From the NCBI RefSeq assembly GCF_019968905.1, contig NZ_CP079946.1, positions 6,173,356 through 6,237,355 of the forward strand: a stretch of 64,000 nucleotides of DNA. The letters run 5' to 3'. Numbering within the stretch: position 1 is the stretch's first letter; each line of letters begins with the position of its first letter. The position numbers and the translations under genes were made by a program. The stretch comes from Corallococcus sp. EGB. Lineage in GTDB: Bacteria; Myxococcota; Myxococcia; Myxococcales; Myxococcaceae. Below the pieces are notes generated by a model that searched no databases, was not told where the DNA came from, and was given only the letters and a program-made list of their open reading frames with translations. Below are positions 25,029-32,129 of this stretch, in pieces.

Positions 25029-26276
25029 TCAGCGATGGCCACCGCCATGACCGCCACCCCAGCCGCCGCTCCCACCGCCGTGGCTGGAGGAGCCGTGCGA
25101 GGAGTTGCCACCGCCGGAGCCGCCCCCCCAGCGCCCACCGCCACCGCCGTGGCCGCCGCTGCTCTGGTGGACGCCCGAGGAGGACCCGCCGCCCCAACCG
25201 CCGCTCGACGCCGGACGCGGTCCGCCTGAACCGCCACCCCAGCCGCCGGCCTGGTGCACGCCGCCGCTCGTCCCGCGCCCACCCGGAGGCGGGCTGCGCG
25301 TGCCGCCCCAGCCGCCGCTGTTGCCGCCGCCATTGTTGTACGAGTGGACCCCGCCGCCCTGCGAGCGGTAGGGCCCCGGATGGCTGTAGCCGCGGCCACC
25401 GTAGGACGGGCCGTTGTAGCGGCCGGGCGACGCGTCATGCACGCGCGGGCCGTACCGGTACGGCCCCGGCCGCGAGTACGAGGAGTAGTAGCCCGGGCGG
25501 TAGCGGTGGTAGCCGTAGCCGTAGTAGCGCCACGACACGCCCGGGTAGCGGTACCACGAGCGCAGGAACAGGTTCGGGCGGCCGAAGGACAGCGCGATGT
25601 GCGCGTGGCGGTAGACCGGGACGATGACGCGCACCGAGCCGTTCCACCCCCAGCCGCCGCCCACGAACACCCAGGACGGACCGCGGCGCACCCAGTGCGG
25701 CGACACGAACACCAGGCCCGGGCGCGGCGGCTCCATCCAGGTGCCGGACACCCACTCGTAGCCGTTGGCGCCCCAGTACCAGTAGCCCGGGGCCCAGACG
25801 TAGTCCGGGGCCGGCGCGGGGGGCTGAGACTCCACGCGCAGGGCCGGAGGCGCCTGGGTGGCCGTCACGTCCTCGCTGGCGACCTCGATGGGGATCTCCA
25901 CCTCGTTGGAGCCCTCCTGGGCCCAGCCGCCGGACACCCAGCGCCAGACGTCGCCGTCCTGCGCCCAGTAGCCGTTGATGTACTGGTAGCCGGGCATGCG
26001 CTCCACCCAGCCGCCGGACTTGAACTGCCAGCTGTCGCCGTCCCAGTACCAGTGGCCGGATGTCCAGACCGCGCCGGCGTAGGGCCGGGGGGTCGGTGAC
26101 TCGGCGGGCAGGTCAGGGGGCGCGGTGGGCGCGATGGGCCCGGAGTCGTCCGCCGCATTGGACTGCTGTGCGTACTCGTCGTCCTCCCAGTCATCCGCGG
26201 CGACCGGCGAGGTCTGCGCGAACGCCCCCTGGGTGGCCAGGCCGACAATCAATCCAACCCACCATCGAGAACCCAT
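25029..26276 (-). CDS. Secreted WxxGxW-repeat protein with Gly/Ser/His-rich tail
   Basis: The 415-residue protein has a signal peptide (VGLIVGLATQGAFA). Aromatic repeats follow: VWTSGHWYWDGDSWQFKSGG, YQYINGYWAQDGDVWRWVSG, VWAPGYWYWGANGYEWVSG, and others in the YxWxxGxW style. From about residue 255 it becomes Tyr/Arg/Pro-rich and then nearly all Gly, Ser, Trp and His (roughly 310-415). Such repeats occur in secreted or outer-membrane proteins of Proteobacteria and Myxococcota without a known activity. The low-complexity tail suggests a flexible or matrix-forming segment. Divergent from the histidine kinase. Confidence 0.75.
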   Translation of the reverse strand: MGSRWWVGLIVGLATQGAFAQTSPVAADDWEDDEYAQQSNAADDSGPIAPTAPPDLPAESPTPRPYAGAVWTSGHWYWDGDSWQFKSGGWVERMPGYQYINGYWAQDGDVWRWVSGGWAQEGSNEVEIPIEVASEDVTATQAPPALRVESQPPAPAPDYVWAPGYWYWGANGYEWVSGTWMEPPRPGLVFVSPHWVRRGPSWVFVGGGWGWNGSVRVIVPVYRHAHIALSFGRPNLFLRSWYRYPGVSWRYYGYGYHRYRPGYYSSYSRPGPYRYGPRVHDASPGRYNGPSYGGRGYSHPGPYRSQGGGVHSYNNGGGNSGGWGGTRSPPPGGRGTSGGVHQAGGWGGGSGGPRPASSGGWGGGSSSGVHQSSGGHGGGGGRWGGGSGGGNSSHGSSSHGGGSGGWGGGHGGGHR

Positions 26277-26369
26277 GACTTCGTCTCCAATCTCCAGACA
26301 CCCGAGGGGACGCGGGCCATCCCCACTTTATTCACCCCGAAGGCCCCAGGCCCGAAAACCTGTCGACAC

Positions 26370-26378
26370 TGCTACAGT
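26370..26378 (+). promoter_or_regulatory. Possible extended -10 promoter of the histidine kinase operon
   Basis: TGCTACAGT (TG extension plus TACAGT) ends 14 bases before ATG 26393. No good -35 box is seen. The leader would be only a few bases. Confidence 0.3.
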
Positions 26379-26392
26379 CCGGCGGGACGCGA

Positions 26393-28222
26393 ATGCTGCG
26401 CCGACTCCTCCCCACATTGATTGCGCTGGGTTGTGGGCTGCTCGCCCTCGGCTGGGGGCTGGTGAGCCTCCAGCGCATCTTCACCCAGGAGCGCGAGGAC
26501 GCCCGCGCCCAGGTGCGCTCGCGCCGGGTGGCCCTGGAGCAGCTGGCGGCGGAGTCCCTGCGCACGGCGCTCGCGCAGCTGATGAAGACCCGCCTGCCGG
26601 CGCTCAACGCGGCCGTGGGCGACCCGCTGCTGCCGGCGGAGGGCTACTACCTGCTCTTCCGCGGCCACCAGTTCCTGCCGCGCGTGGACTGGCCCCGGGA
26701 GGGCACGGATGTCCCCGCCCAGGCCAACTACACGATGCTGGCGCACGCGCTGCAGGACGGACAGGCCCCCGCGCCCTACCAGGAGCGCCTCGGCCGGCTT
26801 CGCGCGGCGCAGGCCGCCCTGCTCTCCGGGAACGAGGCGCGCGCGGACGCCGCGGTGGAGTCGCTGTTGCGCTACCACGCGGCGCACCCGCTGCCGCCCG
26901 ACCAGGAGCTGCCCTTCACCCTGCTCGCGGTGGAGTACCTCCAGCGCGGCGAGGACACGCCGCCGCTCATCCGGGCCCTGGTGCGCGAGGGCCTTCCGGA
27001 GGAACTGGGCGGCATGGCGCGCGACGCCGGCCTGCAGCGCAACGTGCTGCGCTCGCGGTCCCAGCTCACGCAGCCGGACTTCAACTTCCTCCAGGCGCGC
27101 ATCGTGGCGGTGAGCCAGACGCTCAAGGAGCCCTCGGACGCCTTCGTGGCGCGCGTGCAGGAGGCCGGCGCGGGCGCGCTGGTGCTGCCTGAGCCGCTGG
27201 ACGGCCCCACGCTGCTCGCCGAGCAGTGGTACGTGGAGCCCGCGGCCGAGCAGGTGCACGGCCTGGCCGTGGACATGTCCGCGCTGCTCGCGGACCTCAC
27301 GCAGGAGCTGCGCGGGCGGAACCTCATCCCCCGGGACGGCCAGGTGCGCCTGGGCCCCGGCGGCGTGGCGCGCCCCCTGAAGCACCCGGGGCTGGAGGTG
27401 GCCACGCCCGGCTGGGCCGCGGCGGAGGCGGACATCGAGGCGCGGTATGGCCTGAAGACGCTGCTCGTCGCGGCGTGCGGCGCGCTCGCGTCGGCCATCG
27501 CGGCGCTGGCGGTGGTGGCGCAGCAGCGCAAGTACCGCTTCGTGGAGCTCAAGAGCGACTTCGTCTCCACCGTGTCGCATGAGCTGCGCACGCCGCTCGC
27601 GTCCATCCGCCTGCTGGGGGAGACGCTGGAGCGGCGGTTGGGCAAGAGCCCGGAGGCCGGGGACTACCCCACGCGGATCGTGCGCGCGGCGGAGGGGCTG
27701 CACTTCCTGGTGGAGAACATCCTGTCCTTCAACCGCATCGACAAGGGGCGCTGGGCGCTGCGGCCCGCGCGGGTGCGGCTGGAGGAGGCGGTGGGCAACC
27801 TGCGCGAGGACCTGATGGACGCGGTGACCGTGCCGGTGGAGCTGCGCTCGGAGGTGGAGGACGTGGAGCTGGACGCGGACGCGTCGCTCGTCCGGATGCT
27901 CTTCGCCAACCTGGGCCGCAACGCCTGCCTCTACAACCTGCGCAGCCCGGTGGTCCTCACCGTGCGCGCCTATCCGCAGCCGGGCTACGGGGCCACGGTG
28001 CTCTTCAGCGACAACGGGGTGGGCATCCCCCCGGAGGAATGGGAGCGCGTGTTCCAGGACTTCTACCGACTGACAACGCCCGGGCCGGAGGTGCATGGAA
28101 GTGGCCTGGGGCTGGCGCTGTGCCGCAGAATCATGGGCCTGCACCAGGGCAGCATCCAGGTGGCCTCCTCCGGCCCTGAAGGCACGACCTTCGCCCTGAC
28201 CTTTCCCGAGACGCGCCGATGA
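26393..28222 (+). CDS. Membrane-bound sensor histidine kinase
   Basis: The 609-residue protein has a first membrane helix at residues 7-26 and an extracytoplasmic sensor of about 320 residues. The second helix is near 358-378 (LLVAACGALASAIAALAVVA). HisKA follows with His396 in STVSHELRTPLASIRLL. The ATPase domain has ANLGRNACLYN (N box), FSDNGVGIPPEE (G1) and GSGLGLALCRR (G2). No HAMP is evident between helix 2 and HisKA. It overlaps its response regulator by four bases (ATGA), so the two form a cognate pair. The signal sensed cannot be told. Confidence 0.92.
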   Translation: MLRRLLPTLIALGCGLLALGWGLVSLQRIFTQEREDARAQVRSRRVALEQLAAESLRTALAQLMKTRLPALNAAVGDPLLPAEGYYLLFRGHQFLPRVDWPREGTDVPAQANYTMLAHALQDGQAPAPYQERLGRLRAAQAALLSGNEARADAAVESLLRYHAAHPLPPDQELPFTLLAVEYLQRGEDTPPLIRALVREGLPEELGGMARDAGLQRNVLRSRSQLTQPDFNFLQARIVAVSQTLKEPSDAFVARVQEAGAGALVLPEPLDGPTLLAEQWYVEPAAEQVHGLAVDMSALLADLTQELRGRNLIPRDGQVRLGPGGVARPLKHPGLEVATPGWAAAEADIEARYGLKTLLVAACGALASAIAALAVVAQQRKYRFVELKSDFVSTVSHELRTPLASIRLLGETLERRLGKSPEAGDYPTRIVRAAEGLHFLVENILSFNRIDKGRWALRPARVRLEEAVGNLREDLMDAVTVPVELRSEVEDVELDADASLVRMLFANLGRNACLYNLRSPVVLTVRAYPQPGYGATVLFSDNGVGIPPEEWERVFQDFYRLTTPGPEVHGSGLGLALCRRIMGLHQGSIQVASSGPEGTTFALTFPETRR

Positions 28223-28947
28223 CGACGCAGACGCAGCCCCCCTCCTCCACCCGCCCATCCATCCTCATCGTCGAGGACGACGCCAACCTGCGCCTGGGCC
28301 TGCGCGACAACCTGCGCGACGAGGGCTACGACGTGACGGACGCCCCTTCCGCGAAGGACGCGGCGCCGCACCTGCAGTCGCGCGTGTTCGACCTGCTCAT
28401 CCTGGACGTGATGCTGCCGGGCGAGGACGGCTACAGCTTCTGCCGCCGCCTGCGCGCCGAAGGCGTGAAGAGCATGGTGCTGATGCTCACCGCGCGCTCG
28501 CTGGAGGACGACCTGGTGCGCGGCTTCGAGGCCGGCGCACAGGACTACCTCACCAAGCCCTACCGGCTGCGGGAGCTGCTCGCGCGCGTGCAGGCGCTGG
28601 TGCGCCGGGCAGGCACGGCGCCGCCGCAGGTGATGACCTTTGGCACCTTCACGTTGGACCTGGGCCGCCGCGCGGTGCTGCGGGCGGACGGCAGCGAGGT
28701 GGACCTGACGCGCACGGAGTTCGACCTGCTGGCGTTCCTCCTGCGCCACCGCGACCGCGCCCTGCCCCGGGGGGAAATCCTGGACGCGGTGTGGGGCCGC
28801 GACGTCGTGGTGGATCCGCGCACGGTGGACAACTTCGTGTCGAACCTGAAGAAGAAGCTCGCCTGGACGAGCACGTCCGGCTTCACCATCCACACGCTGC
28901 GCGGCGTGGGCTACCGCATGGAAGTGCCAGGCGGCGGCCCGTCATGA
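28219..28947 (+). CDS. OmpR/PhoB-family response regulator
   Basis: The 242-residue protein has a receiver domain with acidic pair Glu19-Asp20-Asp21 and phospho-acceptor Asp63 in LLILDVMLPGEDG. The switch Thr is in MLTARS and the Lys in DYLTKPYRLREL. A winged-helix DNA-binding domain follows (VDLTRTEFDLLAFLLRH, RTVDNFVSNLKKKL, TIHTLRGVGYRME). It should be phosphorylated by the kinase encoded just upstream (four-base overlap). Regulated genes are unknown; the TonB gene begins 117 bases later. Confidence 0.95.
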   Translation: MTTQTQPPSSTRPSILIVEDDANLRLGLRDNLRDEGYDVTDAPSAKDAAPHLQSRVFDLLILDVMLPGEDGYSFCRRLRAEGVKSMVLMLTARSLEDDLVRGFEAGAQDYLTKPYRLRELLARVQALVRRAGTAPPQVMTFGTFTLDLGRRAVLRADGSEVDLTRTEFDLLAFLLRHRDRALPRGEILDAVWGRDVVVDPRTVDNFVSNLKKKLAWTSTSGFTIHTLRGVGYRMEVPGGGPS

Positions 28948-29064
28948 CGGAACCATGACCGACAGATGGAGCCGCGTCGGCCTTTCCGCTGACGCGACTT
29001 CGTACCTTGCATCTTGTGGAGAGGGGGCGTCTGGAGCGTCCCCTCCAACCAGGAGGCGGGTCAG

Positions 29065-29820
29065 ATGTTTGAGTCGGTCATCGAACGGCGGGGATTGCGC
29101 TCGGGTCGGTTCGGCACGGGCGCGTGGGTGTCCATCGGCGTGCACGCGGGGCTCCTGGGCCTGGTGGTCTTCATCTCCGGCCGCCCGCCCGAGACCGTCG
29201 AGCAGCCCGATCCGGTCATCGTCTTCCATCCGCCGGCCATCCGGCAGGGAGTGAAGCAGACCGCGCAGCCGACACCGGCCACGAACGCACCGGCGCCGAA
29301 GCCCAAGCCGCGCACGGACCGCGTCCCTCGGAACGTCAAGCCGCTGCCCGCGGATCCGCCGGAGGCGAAGCCGGATCCGACGCCCACGACGATCGCGGAC
29401 GCGGCGGCCACCACGGACGCGACGGGCACGGGAGAGACCGGGCCGGTGGGAGACCCGAATGGGGATCCGAACAGCACCAGCGCCATCGGGCTCGTGGGCG
29501 TGCCGGTGATCCCGACCGATCCCACCGGAACGGAGGTCCTCCCCTTCCAGGGCGGGATGACGCCGCCGAAGATGCTCAGCGGTGCGCAGCTCAGCTACAC
29601 GGACGAGGCGCGGCGCGCGGGTGTGGAGGGCACGATGATCGCGAAGTGCGTCATCACCTCGGAGGGCCGGGTGCGCGACTGCCGCATCCTCAAGGGCCTG
29701 CCGTTCATGGATGACGCGGTGCTGGAGTCCCTCGCCTCGCGCACGTATCAGCCGCTGACCTTCCAGGGCCGTCCGGTGAACGTCTCGTACACGTTCAACA
29801 TCCGGCTGAAGATGCCGTAA
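29065..29820 (+). CDS. TonB-family energy transducer
   Basis: The 251-residue protein has a cytoplasmic N-terminus, one membrane helix (WVSIGVHAGLLGLVVFISG) and a Pro-rich periplasmic linker (APAPKPKPRTDRV, DPPEAKPDPTPT). The C-terminal TonB domain carries YTDEARRAGVEGTMIAKCVI, GRVRDCRILKGLPFMDDAVL and VSYTFNIRLKMP. It passes proton-motive energy to an outer-membrane transporter or, in myxobacteria, can serve secretion or motility complexes. ATG 29065 has AGGAGG eight bases before it. No ExbB/ExbD or receptor gene is adjacent. Confidence 0.88.
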   Translation: MFESVIERRGLRSGRFGTGAWVSIGVHAGLLGLVVFISGRPPETVEQPDPVIVFHPPAIRQGVKQTAQPTPATNAPAPKPKPRTDRVPRNVKPLPADPPEAKPDPTPTTIADAAATTDATGTGETGPVGDPNGDPNSTSAIGLVGVPVIPTDPTGTEVLPFQGGMTPPKMLSGAQLSYTDEARRAGVEGTMIAKCVITSEGRVRDCRILKGLPFMDDAVLESLASRTYQPLTFQGRPVNVSYTFNIRLKMP

Positions 29821-29863
29821 CCGCGGGGGCAGGTGTCCGCCAGTGGAAGCGTCCGGATGCCTG

Positions 29864-29879
29864 CCTCCCCTTCGGGAGG
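29864..29879 (+). terminator. Short hairpin behind the TonB gene
   Basis: CCTCCC and GGGAGG pair around CTTC, 43 bases past the TonB stop, followed by GGGAAAAG. The stem is only 6 bp, so it could be a weak terminator. Confidence 0.35.
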
Positions 29880-29948
29880 GGGAAAAGAATCGCGGCGGGA
29901 GTATTGCGTCGTTAGGAAAGTCCCGTCGCGCCTGGCCATGTGCGCGAT

Positions 29949-29997
29949 ACCGGCACCGGAAGGAGCGGGTCTCCCCCGGCCCGCTTCCGGTGCCGGT
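29949..29997 (+). terminator. Large inverted repeat just before the FAD oxidoreductase gene
   Basis: A perfect 14-bp arm pair (ACCGGCACCGGAAG / CTTCCGGTGCCGGT) is extended inside by CGGG/CCCG after a three-base bulge. It is followed by TCCTTTCCC. It ends 15 bases before ATG 30013. It may terminate TonB transcription, or act as an attenuator or operator for the oxidoreductase. Confidence 0.5.
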
Positions 29998-30012
29998 TCC
30001 TTTCCCAACGCA

Positions 30013-31500
30013 ATGGCGGACACCTGGTACGACGCAGTGGTGGTGGGTGCGGGCTTTGGTGGCCTGGGCACGGCGCTGGAGTTGTGTCGCCGGGGCGCCC
30101 GGGTCGTGCTGTGCGAAGGGCTCAACTACCCGGGCGGATGTGCGAGCACCTTCCGACGCGGCGGCTACGGCTTCGAGTCCGGCGCCACGCTCTTCTCCGG
30201 CTTCAGTGAGCATCAGCTCTTCGGCCGGTGGATCCGCGAGCACGCGCTGGACGTGACGGTGGACTGGCTGGACCCGCTGGTGGAGCTGCGGGCCCCGGGG
30301 ATGCGGCTGCCGGTGCATCGCGACCGGGGCCGGCTCATCGCGGAGCTGTGCGCGCTGCCCGGAGCACCCGTGCAGGGCGTGCGGCGGTTCTTCGAGTCAC
30401 AGACCCAGGTGGCCAGCGCGCTGTGGCCGCTGTTCGATGACCCGGACTTGTTGCCGCCGTTGAGCCTGAAGACGTTGCTGCGCCACGCGGGGCGTGCGTG
30501 GTCCTACGCACCGCTGACGCGGTGGTTGGGACGCCCCCTGGGCGCGGCGCTCGCGCATCACGGGCTGGAGCACTTCACGCCCCTGCGCACGTACCTGGAT
30601 GCGCTCTGTCAGATCACCGTGCAGTGCCCCGCGGCGGAAGCCGAGGCCCCGTTCGCCTTCGCGGCGATGGACTACTACTGGCGCGGCACGGGACACGTGC
30701 GGGGCGGCATCGGCCAGCTGGCGACGGCGCTGACGAAGGCCATCACCGCGCGGGGCGGCGACGTGCTCCTGGCGAACCGCGTGCGCGCGGTGACGCCGGT
30801 GGACGGAGGCTGGCGGGTGACGGCGCGCAGGGGTGAGCTGCTCGCCCGGCACGTGGTGGCCAACGTGTTGCCCCACGGACTGCGCACGCTGCTCGATGTC
30901 CCGGTGGGACGGCTTCCCCGGGTGGATGCGCTCGCGGAGCGGGTGGATGAGGGTTGGGGCGCGGCGATGCTGTACCTCGTGGTGCGGCCTCCCGAGGGTG
31001 ACTCCGGAAGCGCGCATCACTTCGAGCTGGTGCGTGACGAGCAGTCGCCGTTCATCGAAGGCAACCACCTCTTCGCGTCCATCAGCGGGGCCTCGGACGA
31101 AGGGCGCGCGAGGCCAGGCCAGCGCACGGTGACGGTGTCCACGCACGTGCCCCTCCAGAAGCTCGCGCGCATGACGCCGGAGGAACAGGCGCCCTACTTC
31201 GCCGGGCTCCATGCACGGATGCGGGAGAACCTGGACGCGCTGCTCCCGGAGTGGATGGCCAATGTCGTCCACGTCATGACGGCGTCGCCGCGCACGTTCC
31301 AGCGCTTCACGCTGCGGGAGGCCGGCGCGGTGGGCGGCGTGCCCCGGCGCGCGGGGTTGGACAACTACCGCATCCTGGGACCGTTCCAGGTCCGGCGCGG
31401 TTTGTGGGTCGTGGGGGACTCCGTGTTCCCGGGCCAGAGCACCCTGGCCACCGCCGTGGGGGGTGTGCGCACCGCCGCGAGCATCGCCGCGACGCGCTGA
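30013..31500 (+). CDS. FAD-dependent oxidoreductase of the phytoene desaturase/carotenoid isomerase type
   Basis: The 495-residue protein begins with the dinucleotide-binding fold DAVVVGAGFGGLGTALELCR. EGLNYPGGCASTFRRGGYGFE follows, typical of CrtI/CrtISO-like proteins. Near the C-terminus it has LWVVGDSVFPGQSTLATAVGG, the FAD-contact GD motif of this group. Members desaturate or isomerise carotenoids and other polyenes or sterols, and myxobacteria make carotenoids. No other crt gene is nearby, so the substrate is open. ATG 30013 fits the fold but has no ribosome site; an ATG at 29938 in frame would put the large inverted repeat inside the gene. Confidence 0.82.
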   Translation: MADTWYDAVVVGAGFGGLGTALELCRRGARVVLCEGLNYPGGCASTFRRGGYGFESGATLFSGFSEHQLFGRWIREHALDVTVDWLDPLVELRAPGMRLPVHRDRGRLIAELCALPGAPVQGVRRFFESQTQVASALWPLFDDPDLLPPLSLKTLLRHAGRAWSYAPLTRWLGRPLGAALAHHGLEHFTPLRTYLDALCQITVQCPAAEAEAPFAFAAMDYYWRGTGHVRGGIGQLATALTKAITARGGDVLLANRVRAVTPVDGGWRVTARRGELLARHVVANVLPHGLRTLLDVPVGRLPRVDALAERVDEGWGAAMLYLVVRPPEGDSGSAHHFELVRDEQSPFIEGNHLFASISGASDEGRARPGQRTVTVSTHVPLQKLARMTPEEQAPYFAGLHARMRENLDALLPEWMANVVHVMTASPRTFQRFTLREAGAVGGVPRRAGLDNYRILGPFQVRRGLWVVGDSVFPGQSTLATAVGGVRTAASIAATR

Positions 31501-31614
31501 CACACTGGTCTGCGATGCAACACGTCATCCTATTTTCGCATGAAGAATCCGCGATACCTGTTTCACGCACAGTCCTGGACCGCGTATGTTTTTCGTCCCC
31601 CTCTCGGAGGACAC

Positions 31615-31872
31615 ATGCGTTCATTCATTCTCGGTAGTGTGCTGGCGATGGCGTTGGGCTGTGGCGGTCCCATGGAGCAGGAGGCGCAGCCGGACCTGGG
31701 CACGCAGGAGGCGCCGCTGCCGGATTGTTCCAACGAGCCGAATGCGAACCTGTACCGGTACTACAACGACGCCGCGCACACCCAGTTGATTGGTGAGTAT
31801 GGTTGTTATTGCGGCGGGCTCTACTACTGGGGCGGCCGGTCGGTCTATTCCGAGTACATCCAGGAGTGCTGA
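31615..31872 (+). CDS. Small Cys-rich predicted lipoprotein
   Basis: The 85-residue protein has a signal ending LAMALGCGGP, a lipobox-like site. The short mature part carries four further cysteines (PLPDCSNEP, YGCYCGGLYYWGG, final IQEC) and many aromatic residues. It resembles the short DUF6289-type lipoproteins repeated in myxobacterial genomes, as far as I recall. GGAGG lies five bases before ATG 31615, and a possible -10 (TATGTT) is at about 31585. Base composition is less GC-rich than neighbours. Function unknown. Confidence 0.65.
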   Translation: MRSFILGSVLAMALGCGGPMEQEAQPDLGTQEAPLPDCSNEPNANLYRYYNDAAHTQLIGEYGCYCGGLYYWGGRSVYSEYIQEC

Positions 31873-31873
31873 G

Positions 31874-31917
31874 CCGCTGACGTCAGCGGTAGCGTGACCT
31901 GGCCTTGAGTGCCAGGT
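31874..31917 (+). terminator. Two consecutive hairpins behind the small lipoprotein gene
   Basis: A perfect 16-bp palindrome (CCGCTGAC/GTCAGCGG, 31874-31889) begins two bases after the stop. ACCTGGC/GCCAGGT with a 7-base loop follows (31897-31917). The second is a plausible terminator; the first has no loop and could instead be a protein-binding site. The rest of the gap to 32,129 holds nothing I recognise. Confidence 0.45.
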
Positions 31918-32129
31918 CGCGCCTTCATCCAAGGCCTCAAAGACAGACGTACGCAGCGCTGCTCGCGCGCCCCGCCCCACGTCCGGCGCGTCTCGTTGCG
32001 GTAGCAGGACACCGAACAGCCCTAAGCCCGCCAGCCCGACGACCTTCCCTGCCCTTTGCGCGCGCCTGGCCATGGCTACACCTTGGTAGGGAACGCGCCA
32101 GCACGGTTTGGGCCAGAAAGGATTTCGGC

